Assembly (NCBI RefSeq): GCF_016901855.1
Contig: NZ_JACJKY010000010.1
Location: forward strand, 1 to 64,000
Direction: 5' to 3'
Length of the DNA stretch: 64,000 nucleotides
Origin: Merdimmobilis hominis
Lineage (GTDB): Bacteria; Bacillota; Clostridia; Oscillospirales; Ruminococcaceae
The notes below the pieces were generated by a model. That model searched no databases, was not told the origin of the DNA, and saw nothing but the letters and a program-made list of their open reading frames with translations. This document shows positions 17,698-27,028 of this stretch, one piece after another (the first letter of the stretch is position 1; every line of letters begins with the position of its first letter). The translations under genes were made by a program, and so were the position numbers.

Positions 17698-18276
17698 TTA
17701 TTCGCCGTCGAAATGGACCTCACCGTTTTCAATCGACGAAATCATTGCCAGTGATTCCACGCGGATTCCTTTATTACGGATCAGTCCGCCGCCTTCCTGG
17801 AATGTTTTCTCGATCACGATGCCGCAGCCCGCAAGCTTTGCCCCCGCCTGCTCAACCAGATCAATCAGACCCAACAGCGCTTGGCCTTTTGCCAAAAAGT
17901 CGTCGATAATCAGCACGGTATCATCTTCTGTCAGCAGATGCTTCGAAATCTGAACGTCATAAGTCACGCCTTTTGTAAACGAATGCACCTTTGTGACAAG
18001 CAGTTCGCCGTCTAAATTTTTCGACTTTGTCTTTTTGGCGAAAATAACCGGCACAGAGCCAAAATACCGCGATGCAATCGCTGCAATTCCGATGCCGGAC
18101 GCTTCAATGGTCAGAATTTTGGTGATGGGTGCACCCGAAAACCGACGTGCAAACTCTGCACCGATTTCATCGAGCAGCGCAATATCCATCTGGTGATTCA
18201 AAAATGTTTCTACCTTTAATATATTGCCTTCTTTGACACGACCGTCATTGAGAATGCGTTGTTTCAAAAGTTCCAT
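17698..18276 (-). CDS. xpt: Xanthine phosphoribosyltransferase
   Basis: Purine salvage enzyme that converts xanthine and PRPP to XMP; 192 residues, the normal length. The start at 18276 (MELLKQRIL) has AAGGAG upstream; a longer upstream frame has no good site. The PRPP-binding motif is VLIIDDFLAKGQAL. No purine riboswitch is visible in the 180 bp upstream, unlike xpt in many Firmicutes. It is divergent from the TetR gene at 18460. Confidence 0.93.
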   Translation of the reverse strand: MELLKQRILNDGRVKEGNILKVETFLNHQMDIALLDEIGAEFARRFSGAPITKILTIEASGIGIAAIASRYFGSVPVIFAKKTKSKNLDGELLVTKVHSFTKGVTYDVQISKHLLTEDDTVLIIDDFLAKGQALLGLIDLVEQAGAKLAGCGIVIEKTFQEGGGLIRNKGIRVESLAMISSIENGEVHFDGE

Positions 18277-18396
18277 ACATGTTAACTCCTTATTTTTTTG
18301 CCCAGATACGGTCATCTGTTTGGTTTTTATTTTACCATAAGTTTTACGCTGTGCATACCCCTATTCGTGCCTAAATCGCATGGTTCGGCATATTTA

Positions 18397-18426
18397 TTGA
18401 CAAAACGAACACCGTTCGTATATAAT
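18397..18426 (+). promoter_or_regulatory. TetR/MATE promoter with operator between -35 and -10
   Basis: TTGACA at 18397-18402 and TATAAT at 18421-18426 are separated by 18 bp. Within the spacer, ACGAAC-N3-GTTCGT (18405-18419) is a perfect inverted repeat of the type bound by TetR proteins. A repressor bound here would block RNA polymerase, so autoregulation by the downstream TetR protein is likely. Confidence 0.8.
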
Positions 18427-18459
18427 AATATGTATTCCGATAAGAATGGGGGCTTTCTT

Positions 18460-19053
18460 ATGACAAAACGATGCCTCTCCCGCGAGGTTATCATCGAAGC
18501 GGCGATTGCGCTTGCCAAGCAGACGGGATACGAGGGGTATTCTCTGCGCGAACTGGCACACGTGCTCCATGTACAGCCGTCATCGCTGTATAATCACATA
18601 TCCGGACTGGAAGAAATTCGCGTTGAAGTTGGGCTTGCCGGCATTCACCGCCTGCACGAAATGCTTTGTGAAGCGGGTGCGCAAAAACCGCTCGACCGTG
18701 CAGTCGCCGACATGGCATACACCTACTGCACCTTTGCGCAGCAGCATCCCGGTCTGTATCAGACGCTGATTGCAATAAAAATGGACGGCAATGAACGGCT
18801 TCGCGCAGAGCTTCCCTGCATTATCACGCCGTTTATTGACGTGATTTCACAAAGCGGTCTGCCGGAAGACATCGTCACTCATCTGCACCGGATGCTTCGC
18901 TGTTTGCTGCACGGATTTTTGACGCTTTCGCACAGCGGCTATTTATCCCACGGTGCAATCAGCGCGGATGAAAGCTTTTCATTTTTCCTCGAATCGTTTT
19001 CAAAGATCATCAAACAATATCAGCAAGAGAAAGGAGTCTCCTCCATTGAATGA
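18460..19053 (+). CDS. TetR/AcrR family transcriptional regulator
   Basis: Repressor of 197 residues. The N-terminal helix-turn-helix has the TetR pattern (IALAKQTGYEGYSLRELAHVLHVQPSSLYNHISG). The start ATG has GGGGG upstream. The C-terminal ligand domain ends with the segment that overlaps the MATE gene by 8 bp. With the operator in its own promoter, it most likely controls itself and the MATE pump in response to a transported compound, which cannot be named from sequence. Confidence 0.9.
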   Translation: MTKRCLSREVIIEAAIALAKQTGYEGYSLRELAHVLHVQPSSLYNHISGLEEIRVEVGLAGIHRLHEMLCEAGAQKPLDRAVADMAYTYCTFAQQHPGLYQTLIAIKMDGNERLRAELPCIITPFIDVISQSGLPEDIVTHLHRMLRCLLHGFLTLSHSGYLSHGAISADESFSFFLESFSKIIKQYQQEKGVSSIE

Positions 19054-20401
19054 GTCACAGCAAATCGCCCAGTATCAAAAAATGACACAAACGCCCGTTT
19101 CCCTGCTCATCATCAAACTCGGTGTGCCAACCATTCTCAGCATGCTCATCACAAGCATCTACAACATGGCGGACACCTATTTTGTGGGACAGCTTGGCAC
19201 AAGCGCAAGCGGTGCAATCGGCATCGTATTCGGTCTGATGGCAATTTTGCAGGCATTCGGCTTTATGTTCGGCCACGGCGCCGGCAGCATTCTCTCCCGA
19301 AAGCTCGGCGAAAAAGACACCGACAGCGCAAGCCGTTTTGCTTCGACCGGATTTTTCCTGTCGCTGCTGTTCGGACTGCTCATCGGGATATTCGGTCTTT
19401 TGTTCATCACGCCGCTGATGTATCTGCTCGGCAGTACAGACACCATCCTCCCTTATGCGAAGCAGTATGCGACATATATTCTCCTTGCTGCGCCGTTTAT
19501 GACGGGAAGCTGTGTATTAAACAATATCCTGCGCTATGAAGGACGCGCCGCATTTGCAATGATCGGTCTTGTTTCAGGCGGACTTTTAAACATCGCGCTC
19601 GATCCGCTGTTTATTTTCGTCTTTCACATGGGTACCGCCGGCGCAGGCGCTGCAACAGCAATTTCGCAGTGTGTGAGCTTTTTTCTGTTACTGCTGATGT
19701 TTTTGCTTCGCCGCACACAAAGCCGGCTCTCTCTGCGCCTGTTTTCCCGCCGGTTTTCTGATATTGCCAAAATTGTTGCCACCGGATTTCCAAGCCTTAT
19801 CCGTCAGGGACTCGGCAGTATTTCAACCATGCTGTTAAACGGACAAGCTGCTGTATACGGCGACGCAGCCGTTGCGGCAATGAGTATTGTCAACCGCATC
19901 AGCATGCTGATCTTCTCGGTCGGACTCGGTATTGGTCAGGGATTCCAGCCGGTTGCCGCATTCAACTATGGTGCAGGCAAATTTTCACGCGTACGCAAAG
20001 GCTTCTGGTTTACTGCGGCGGCCGGTGAAGTGCTGCTCGGTACGGCGGCGGTTTTCTGCTTTTTATTTGCCGCACCGCTGATTACGCTGTTCCGCAATGA
20101 TCCCGCCGTCATTTCATTTGGTATACCTGCACTGTGGTTTCAGTGTGTGGCATGTCTGTTCCAGCCGTTTGCCGTCTGTACAAACATGCTGTTTCAGAGT
20201 ATCGGAAAAAGCGGACTTGCATCGCTTCTCTCCTCTTTGCGCAACGGCATTTTCTTCATTCCGCTGATTCTGCTGCTGCCAGCGCTGTACGGTACACTCG
20301 GCGTACAGATCACCCAAGCCGCTGCGGATGTTCTTTCGTTTTTCGTTTGTGTTCCGCTGCTTCTTCGGTATTTTAAGCATCTGCCAAAAGACACAAACTG
20401 A
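19046..20401 (+). CDS. MATE family efflux transporter
   Basis: Multidrug and toxic compound extrusion pump of 451 residues with about 12 membrane helices and the two-fold repeat typical of MATE. The start is taken as TTG 19046 with GGAG upstream, overlapping the tetR stop; the ATG 13 codons later is an alternative. The family motif region NMADTYFVGQLGTSASGAIG lies in helix 1-2. It is probably a cation-coupled drug or metabolite exporter under TetR control. Confidence 0.92.
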   Translation: MNESQQIAQYQKMTQTPVSLLIIKLGVPTILSMLITSIYNMADTYFVGQLGTSASGAIGIVFGLMAILQAFGFMFGHGAGSILSRKLGEKDTDSASRFASTGFFLSLLFGLLIGIFGLLFITPLMYLLGSTDTILPYAKQYATYILLAAPFMTGSCVLNNILRYEGRAAFAMIGLVSGGLLNIALDPLFIFVFHMGTAGAGAATAISQCVSFFLLLLMFLLRRTQSRLSLRLFSRRFSDIAKIVATGFPSLIRQGLGSISTMLLNGQAAVYGDAAVAAMSIVNRISMLIFSVGLGIGQGFQPVAAFNYGAGKFSRVRKGFWFTAAAGEVLLGTAAVFCFLFAAPLITLFRNDPAVISFGIPALWFQCVACLFQPFAVCTNMLFQSIGKSGLASLLSSLRNGIFFIPLILLLPALYGTLGVQITQAAADVLSFFVCVPLLLRYFKHLPKDTN

Positions 20402-20415
20402 TTTTTTTAAACAGC

Positions 20416-20451
20416 AAAAGCAGGAGAACCCAATCGTTCTCCTGCTTTTTT
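20416..20451 (+). terminator. Terminator of the tetR-MATE operon
   Basis: AAAAGCAGGAGAAC pairs with GTTCTCCTGCTTTT around a 6-nt loop and is followed by TTTTTT on the plus strand, 15 bp after the MATE stop. Confidence 0.92.
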
Positions 20452-20494
20452 ATTGTTCCTTATATTCATTGAAGCGGGCTGTTTTCTCATAGAT

Positions 20495-20536
20495 GCACAA
20501 AAGCGATTGGCTGTCCGTTTTGACAGCCAATCGCTT
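20495..20536 (-). terminator. Terminator of the GH85 gene
   Basis: A 15-bp perfect stem, AAGCGATTGGCTGTC and its complement, with a 6-nt loop, is followed on the minus strand by TTTTGTG. It lies 44 bp after the stop of the gene at 20580. Confidence 0.85.
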
Positions 20537-20579
20537 CATGTTTGTATAAAACTTCTCGTATCAGAAACGACTTCTACGA

Positions 20580-23500
20580 TTATTTTCTGTCCAGACGGCG
20601 GCGGAGAATCAGTGCGCCTGCGCCGATTGCTGCCAGTGCAACTGCAACGCCCATGAGCGGTGTGTAGTCGTCTGTATTCGGCGAATCCTCTTTGTCGCTG
20701 TCTGTATCTGTTCCTGCATCGGTCAGAACCAGTCCGTCCATTGCATCTTCAAGTTTTGCCTCTGCTGCTTTGACGTCTGCTTCGGTTGCTTCTGTATCAT
20801 TGAAGACAGCCTGTGCTTCTGCCATTGCCGCTTTGAGTACTGCAAAGCTCTCTGCTGTGTACTTGCTTTCGTCCATTTCGGATGCTTTGTTGAGCAAATC
20901 TTCCAGAACCGATTTATCCGGGATCAAACGCAGATCAAAGATTGCTTTCTGCAAACGGTTGTATGCATCATATACGTCTTTATCTGTTGCCTGATCATCT
21001 GCATAGACTGCTTTTGCATTCTCGAGTGCTGCTGCAAAATCAGTTTTGCTGCTGTCCAGATATTTCGACAGGTCAATTGCCTCTGCACCTTCGATGAGCT
21101 CGCCGAGTGCATCTTTGTTCACTTTCAGTTTCAGTCCGTCAACTGCTGCTTTCAGACCGTTGTATGCTTCATCAATGTCTGCCTGCAGCGCGTTCTCGTT
21201 GTCGAGAATTGCTTTCGCTGCTTCCAGTGCAGCGCGTACCGGCTCTGCAGTTTTGCTGGTGTACAGCTCAAGGTCGAGCATCTCTGCGAAGTCATACAGA
21301 TCCTGAAGGTTTTCTTTGTTGCCTTTGTACTCGAGCATCCATGTCATCTCGAGCAGTTCGTCGTATGCCGCATTGATTTCTGCCTGTGTTGCATCGATAT
21401 CAGCCACGACTGTTTCTGCTTTGGTGAGTGCTTCTTCAAATGCTTTTTTCACAGCCGGCACAACGTACTGATATTCCGGTTTTGCCTGCTCTGCTTTTGC
21501 ATAAGCAATCAGATTCTCAAGCTGCAGTTTGTTGCCGCGTTTTACCAGTGCCAAAGCGGTTCTTTCGAGCTCAGCCTCTGCTGCGTCAACCTCATCCTGG
21601 GTTGCAGCTGTTTTTGCAAGCACTTCTTCAGCTTTGTCGAGTGCTGCTTTGAATGCTGCCCATGTATCGGAGGTGTACTCTTCTTCAACACGGTCTTTGT
21701 TTGCATCGTATGCTTCCTGCAGTGCTTCTTTGTTGCTGCGGATGACGATGACTTTTGCTGTACCGCTGCAATCCGGATTTTCAACGGAGGTTGCAGTGAC
21801 AGTCATTTCGTATGCGGTCTCGTCTGTTCCAAGGAACAGCTGGCCGTTTTCGATCAGTGTGTTTTCGTCGGTGTTGCCGGAGATGGTCCAAACAACGGTT
21901 TCATCTTCAGCACCCTCAACGGTTGCGGTAAACTGGCCTTTCTGACCCGGGTCAGCGGTGACTTCGAGTGTTTCCGGTGCGACTGTTACGGTGATGTTCG
22001 GTGCAACGACCTCGTCTGTCACAGTAACGGTTGCGGTTGCGGATTTTCCTTCATCCAGTTTCGAAGTTGCGGTCACTGTCAGTGTTTCTGCAGTTTCTTC
22101 CACAGAGATTTTCAGTGTGCCGTCTGCTTTGATGGTTGTTTTGCTGCTCTGGTTGCCGGAGAGTGTCCAGGTGACTGCCTGTGTCGGGTCGCCTACGCCG
22201 GTAACGGTTGCAGTGAATTTCTGCGAAACACCGCGGTCGAGTGTGATGGTTGCCGGATCAACGGTGACGCCTGTAACGGTTGCGCCGTTATCTTCCACCA
22301 GGCCGCGCATTGCTGCTTCGAGTTTGATGCGTGCCTGCTCGACTTCGAATTCATTCGAATCGTCTGCTTTGATGAGTGCATAGCATTTGTCAAGCTCTGC
22401 TTTGAATTTTGCATAGCTCGAACCGGTGTAATCCATCTCCGGATGTGCTTCATCAAACGCTGCGGTGACTTCAGCAAGACGCTGGGTATCCGCTTTTTTG
22501 CGGAGGTTTGCAAATGCTTCGCTCAGTTTTGCACGAGCAGCTTCTGCCTCTTCGGTATTTGTCTCAGAGAGTGCTTTTGCTTCATTGAGTGCTTCTTCGA
22601 ATGCCGGCCATGTAGCGGTTGTGCATTCTTCCTCAGTGTAAATGCTGCATTTTTCGATCAGTTCCTGAAGACCGCTCAGATCAGCCGGCAGAGCCATTGC
22701 ACTGTCATACGAAACGCTGAAACGATCGGAGTTCGGACGGCCGGAAACGAATACTTCATAGTAGACATTGCCAGCACCTTCTGCATTCAGCGGAATGCCG
22801 TCGATCGAAACTTTGCCGTCAGCACCTGCCGGATTCGAGAAACGAATCGGGTGATCTGCATCCTCAGATGCATAAACGGTGACTTCTGCACCTTCCGGCA
22901 GACCGGACAGGTTCAAAATGCCGTAACGATCGCGCAGCTGGAAGCCGCGGACAGAACCAAACAGTTTTGCTTCCGGTTTGGTGATTGCTTCGCCGGTTTC
23001 CGGTGCATATTCCACACTGTAACGTGCACTGTGGAGAATTTCGCCGCCGGATTCGTCGAGAATCTCATAGAACAGGCGGCCGCCTTCTGCTTTGAGTTCA
23101 AGATTTTCAAATTTTGCAATACCAACAGAACGCTGTTTGTACGATTCGTTCGGCTGTTCTGCTTTGACCTGTGCAAACGGTTCTTCAGCGTCCATGCTTT
23201 CGTACAGTTTGACGACGCCGGTGTTCTCACTGATTGTGCCGCCGCTTGCATAAGTACCGGTGGTGTAGAGCATGCCGACGTTGTCAATGACGACGGTATC
23301 GGTTGCGCCTGCGTTGTTTTTCACTGTCACGTTGCGTGCAAGCGGAGTAGACGGTGCTGCAACGGAGAGTACGCCCGGATTGGTGTATACTTCAACCTCG
23401 TATACACGGATTGCATGCCACGGGCTGTTATCACTCTGTGTGACGTTGAGTTTAATGTAACGTGCTTTGATCGGCTCAGACAGGTTACGGTCGGTAACAT

Positions 23501-25925
23501 TCTGTTTATTGCCGGTGACACTGTCTACCCGTGTAAACGACATGCTCTGGACTCTTACTTTGCTTGCATAGTCATCGCCGGTCAGCAGCGGCTTTCCGTC
23601 GTCTTTTGCATACGAGAAGTCGAATGCAACGGTGTTCATGTCAACGCCTTCACCGGCGCCGCGTGCGTTTGCGTGGTAAACCACCCATCTCTGGATGTCA
23701 ACCTCTTTGCCAAGGTCGATGACTGCATAGCCCGGAACACGTTGGGAGCACCATTTGGAGTTCGGGATAACGCCGTCGTTGATTTTGTCAACCGGGCCGT
23801 CTGCAACGCAGGGAACGCTCGAAACTGCCGGCTGGCCGAGTGCCAGGTTTTCACCCATCGGCGGAACTTTAACGAACGAATCTTCCGGCATGTCTTTCCA
23901 GTCGATTGCGAACGAAGTGGTCGAACCTTTCACGCCGTTTTCGGTGTACGGAGTGATTTCAAAGGTTGCTGCTTCCTCATTGTCAAGGCGGTCATATTTT
24001 CCAAGATAGAATGCATCGCTCGGGGTAGCGCCTACGAATTCACGGGTGTCGTCCGGCAGAACGCGGTGAATCATGTACATGAATGCGTTGTCTGCTTTTT
24101 CCCAGTAGATGCGTGCTTCCATGGTGGTATCGGTCGGGTAGATGACCTCGTCGAGTGTGATATCGGTAACAGTTGCCGGTGCAGCATCGGTTGTTGTGAA
24201 TGCCATACGGCCGACGTTGATGGAGTAGTCGCTGACACCTTCCGGTGCGTTGAAACGCAGCGAGATTGCAATCGCACGTTTGCCTGCGTCGCCGGACAGA
24301 TCGAATGTAGCGGTGTTCCATTCGCCGTTTGCTGTTGTTTCGATCGGATAGAACTTAAAGTTCTCGTCAGCGTAGTCGTTGCCGAAGCACAGACCCAGTT
24401 CTACATCCACGCCGCCTTTCGGTGCCTTGTAGGTGATGCTGAACTTCGAATCTTTTGTGATGTCGAGCTGCGAGGAGTACAGTTTTACGTGGTTTGCTTT
24501 GTCTGCATCCATGTTGCCGTAAACTTTCATGGATGTGCCGCCCCACCAAGCGTCGTCGAAATCGATTTTTGCGGAGAGTTTTTCACCCTCAGACTCGATG
24601 ATCCAACGCCATGTCGGCAGAACGTCTGTCAGAGAACGGTTGTACCAGCCATCTTCTTTGCCGGTCACTTTGCCGTTTTCATAGAATTTGTAGCCGTTGC
24701 CGGTGGTGAAGTTTGTGACAAAATCGGTGCCGATGACCGGTGTTTTGTCTGCAACCATGCTTGCAAAGCCACAGAATTCGTTTCGCGGACGATAAGTCGA
24801 AGACGGATCAAATGTTGGGCCAACCCAGAGTTTCTGATCCTGAACGTTCATAAAGTCGTCCGAGTTTTTCGACTGTGTCAGCGTAACGGTCGGTGCGAGA
24901 ATACCAAGCGAGATTTTGAGCATACCGTTTTCATCCAAACGAGCATGATAGTCGCCGCCTTTTGTGCCGGACATGCCGGACATCGGCCAGTATTCCCAAG
25001 TGGAGTGAATGTTCCACGGATCAACGCCCATCTCCTGTGCAGCAGCGATTGTGCCATCCACGTTTCCGTTGCCGCTCATATCGAGCCACCATTCGTCGGT
25101 GATGCGGGTGTCGCCGTCCTGCATCCAGTTCTGGATGCTGCCGGTGGAAAGAGAACCCGAACCATTGTACCAGGAAATGGTGAAGTTGTCCGGTTTATTT
25201 TTCTGGATGTATGCCAAGAAATCTTTGAAACCGGGAACGCCTGTACCGGACTCTGCGTTGAAGATATAGCCGTCAAAACCGTAGTACTGTGCGATTTCGA
25301 TCAGTTTGTCTGCTGCCGGATACGTACCGTCAGGTTTCTTTTCAACCAATTCAGAAACGAAGCGGTTGCCGTAAGCGTAGTCGCCCCACGGAATAAAGAT
25401 GGTGCCGGTTGCCGGAACACCGTTTCTGTGTGCGGAGTCGATGTGCTCAGGCGAAGGAATTGCAATCGGGCCTTCACCGGAAGAACCGCCCCAGAAGTTA
25501 TAGGTGTCAACATACTGGAAGTTGTTGAATGCATAAACAAAGTCGCCGTCGCCGCCCTGGGAAGCTGCCTCACTTGCACGTGCGTTTGACATTGCAAGCG
25601 GCATGACTTTTGCATCGCGGGATGCCAGCGGGTTTACGGACGGGCCCATCCAGCGATCACGCAGCGGGATGGAACCACGGTTGTAACGAGCATCCGGGTC
25701 GTTGTCCGGGCTCCAGTTTTTTAATTCATCAATCTGGAAGCAGGAGCCATACGGCTGCAGGCTTTCATTTTGATAGTACCACTGGTTGCCCATCGGCAGC
25801 GGCTCCGGCCAGTATCCGAGTCCTGCTGCAGACACGCTGCTGGGCGCAAGCACTGCCAGCGAAGACACAGATACCAATCCAGCCAAAAGACCGGAAAGAA
25901 TCCGCTTTTTCATGTGCTTCATCAT
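20580..25925 (-). CDS. Cell-surface endo-beta-N-acetylglucosaminidase (GH85), multidomain
   Basis: Secreted, sortase-anchored glycosidase of about 1,781 residues that should cut the chitobiose core of N-glycans. In order: signal peptide (1-35); GH85 catalytic domain with FDGYIFNAES near residue 220, which holds the family's Asn-X-Glu pair; a beta-sandwich; an F5/8C-like module (ENLALGQPAVSS… about 700-850); FIVAR-type helical repeats; two Big-2-like Ig domains (GVTVDPATITLDRG…); five more FIVAR repeats; and a C-terminal SPNTDDYTP signal, membrane helix and basic tail. The sorting motif is a variant of LPXTG. The start at 25925 has AAAGGA six bases upstream. It points to foraging on host glycoproteins. 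Confidence 0.92.
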   Translation of the reverse strand: MMKHMKKRILSGLLAGLVSVSSLAVLAPSSVSAAGLGYWPEPLPMGNQWYYQNESLQPYGSCFQIDELKNWSPDNDPDARYNRGSIPLRDRWMGPSVNPLASRDAKVMPLAMSNARASEAASQGGDGDFVYAFNNFQYVDTYNFWGGSSGEGPIAIPSPEHIDSAHRNGVPATGTIFIPWGDYAYGNRFVSELVEKKPDGTYPAADKLIEIAQYYGFDGYIFNAESGTGVPGFKDFLAYIQKNKPDNFTISWYNGSGSLSTGSIQNWMQDGDTRITDEWWLDMSGNGNVDGTIAAAQEMGVDPWNIHSTWEYWPMSGMSGTKGGDYHARLDENGMLKISLGILAPTVTLTQSKNSDDFMNVQDQKLWVGPTFDPSSTYRPRNEFCGFASMVADKTPVIGTDFVTNFTTGNGYKFYENGKVTGKEDGWYNRSLTDVLPTWRWIIESEGEKLSAKIDFDDAWWGGTSMKVYGNMDADKANHVKLYSSQLDITKDSKFSITYKAPKGGVDVELGLCFGNDYADENFKFYPIETTANGEWNTATFDLSGDAGKRAIAISLRFNAPEGVSDYSINVGRMAFTTTDAAPATVTDITLDEVIYPTDTTMEARIYWEKADNAFMYMIHRVLPDDTREFVGATPSDAFYLGKYDRLDNEEAATFEITPYTENGVKGSTTSFAIDWKDMPEDSFVKVPPMGENLALGQPAVSSVPCVADGPVDKINDGVIPNSKWCSQRVPGYAVIDLGKEVDIQRWVVYHANARGAGEGVDMNTVAFDFSYAKDDGKPLLTGDDYASKVRVQSMSFTRVDSVTGNKQNVTDRNLSEPIKARYIKLNVTQSDNSPWHAIRVYEVEVYTNPGVLSVAAPSTPLARNVTVKNNAGATDTVVIDNVGMLYTTGTYASGGTISENTGVVKLYESMDAEEPFAQVKAEQPNESYKQRSVGIAKFENLELKAEGGRLFYEILDESGGEILHSARYSVEYAPETGEAITKPEAKLFGSVRGFQLRDRYGILNLSGLPEGAEVTVYASEDADHPIRFSNPAGADGKVSIDGIPLNAEGAGNVYYEVFVSGRPNSDRFSVSYDSAMALPADLSGLQELIEKCSIYTEEECTTATWPAFEEALNEAKALSETNTEEAEAARAKLSEAFANLRKKADTQRLAEVTAAFDEAHPEMDYTGSSYAKFKAELDKCYALIKADDSNEFEVEQARIKLEAAMRGLVEDNGATVTGVTVDPATITLDRGVSQKFTATVTGVGDPTQAVTWTLSGNQSSKTTIKADGTLKISVEETAETLTVTATSKLDEGKSATATVTVTDEVVAPNITVTVAPETLEVTADPGQKGQFTATVEGAEDETVVWTISGNTDENTLIENGQLFLGTDETAYEMTVTATSVENPDCSGTAKVIVIRSNKEALQEAYDANKDRVEEEYTSDTWAAFKAALDKAEEVLAKTAATQDEVDAAEAELERTALALVKRGNKLQLENLIAYAKAEQAKPEYQYVVPAVKKAFEEALTKAETVVADIDATQAEINAAYDELLEMTWMLEYKGNKENLQDLYDFAEMLDLELYTSKTAEPVRAALEAAKAILDNENALQADIDEAYNGLKAAVDGLKLKVNKDALGELIEGAEAIDLSKYLDSSKTDFAAALENAKAVYADDQATDKDVYDAYNRLQKAIFDLRLIPDKSVLEDLLNKASEMDESKYTAESFAVLKAAMAEAQAVFNDTEATEADVKAAEAKLEDAMDGLVLTDAGTDTDSDKEDSPNTDDYTPLMGVAVALAAIGAGALILRRRLDRK

Positions 25926-25931
25926 GTTCAT

Positions 25932-26386
25932 TCCTTTCTCACGTTCGGAATCTTGTTTTGATTCCCCACTTCATTTTCGGTGTTCAGAATACATTTGGGT
26001 GAAGTGCGTCCCATTTTGTATTCCAGTCAGGTAAAGAAATTCGTACGCCGGCTGCAGTCACACAGCATTCGCCCGGACATCCCTCCTTTTTTCGAAAGAT
26101 TGTTTGGTCTTCACAAACGGAAGATCCCTCCTTCCTTTTTCATTAAAACACACTTTTTTTGAGTTTGCTACGATAACCGTATGCAACAAACTATAGTTCA
26201 TAGTAAAAAACTATAGGTTTTTTGATTTTTTCAGATTTATTTTCCGTTTTGAATCAAAAAATCAGCTACAAAATGTATTTACATGTATAATATAGGAATA
26301 TCGAGTGACTGACCGCCGAACATTTCCATAAAAAGCAAGAGTGCTCGAACACGCACTGTCCGCCGCTCAAGGACAGTTTTGTGATA
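25932..26386. other. Intergenic region upstream of the GH85 gene
   Basis: No gene is seen. The AT-rich stretch at 26155-26310 has two AACTATAG repeats (26196-26217), and probably contains the GH85 promoter on the minus strand, but I cannot place -35/-10 elements with confidence. Confidence 0.5.
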
Positions 26387-26423
26387 TAAAAAACCACCGG
26401 CAGCTGTCGCCGGTGGTTTTTTT
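26387..26423 (+). terminator. Bidirectional-looking terminator
   Basis: CCACCGGC pairs with GCCGGTGG, flanked by six A and seven T. No plus-strand gene ends nearby, so it either terminates minus-strand transcription arriving from the island or is the remnant of a lost gene. Confidence 0.7.
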
Positions 26424-26522
26424 ATCCATTTTTCATGCCGTAATCTATATAAAACGGCATTGTTTTTCCAATCAAATGCGCGCATTCCGCCCGATTTTTC
26501 CACCAAATAGAAAAGAAAATCT

Positions 26523-26820
26523 TCGGGCGCGGGTTGCCTACCGCAGGTGCGGGCTATGCCTGATTGATTCTTTCATCCCCGACGCGGGCATTGTTTTTCA
26601 AAAGCAAAATAAAACCTATCGGGCGCGAATTACCCACCGCAGGTGCGAGCTAAGCCCGTTTGACTCTTTCATCCCCGACGCGGGCATTGTTTTTCAAAAG
26701 CAAAACAAAACCCATCGGGCGCGAATTGCCCACCGCAGGTGCGGGCTAAGCCCGTTTGACTCTTTCATCCCCGACGCGGGCAGCTTACCAAATATAAAAG
26801 AAAAGAGTCCGAACGCGAAT
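26523..26820. repeat. Three 96-bp tandem copies of the intergenic repeat family
   Basis: Units beginning TCGGGCGCG start at 26523, 26619 and 26715; the third is cut at about 26783, and a degenerate fourth (GAACGCGAATTGCGACCAG) follows. Each unit has CCCACCGCAGGTGCGGGCTA and CATCCCCGACGCGGGCA. The reverse complement matches the repeat at 1-376 (GCACCTGCGGTGGGGCAA, GGGTTTAACCCG), but the unit here lacks the CCCGCACC/GGTGCGGG hairpin insert. Because 96 is a multiple of three, it creates a false repetitive reading frame. Confidence 0.85.
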
Positions 26821-26864
26821 TGCGACCAGACTCAGCCTGGTGGGAGATGATGGATTCGCTTTTG

Positions 26865-27020
26865 CTATCGTTCTCCGAGTGCTGCACGATAGTCCAGAAT
26901 GCTCACCACACAGGTATCCGTTTCAGTACGGATAGCCCGTCCGAACCCTTGCCGGAATTTTACCTGCATATCCGGGATAATGACTTCTCGGATATAGTCC
27001 TGCAGGGTGGGATAAGTCAT
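26865..27020 (-). pseudogene. C-terminal remnant of a DinG/Rad3-like helicase
   Basis: About 51 codons on the minus strand encode YPTLQDYIREVIIPDMQV then KFRQGFGRAIRTETDTCVV and end at TAG 26865. QGFGRAIR is motif VI of superfamily 2 DinG/XPD-type helicases, and the adjacent VSILDYR segment is typical of the end of that domain. The rest of the gene is missing: the upstream sequence is the end of the DUF454 gene. It is a fragment left by a deletion or insertion at the edge of the island. Confidence 0.7.
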
Positions 27021-27028
27021 TTCATATG

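Noticed and set aside
18277-18396. Purine riboswitch before xpt
   Set aside because: The region is short and AT-rich, with no three-way junction or terminator.
22443-25589. A plus-strand open frame of 1,048 codons opposite the GH85 gene
   Set aside because: It is Cys- and Arg-rich with no recognisable domain and mirrors the codon pattern of the well-supported minus-strand GH85 gene, so it is an antisense artefact of composition.
26341-26850. A repetitive plus-strand open frame that would encode a 32-residue repeat protein
   Set aside because: The 96-bp intergenic repeat is a multiple of three and thus stays open by chance; there is no ribosome binding site and the same repeat family elsewhere is non-coding.
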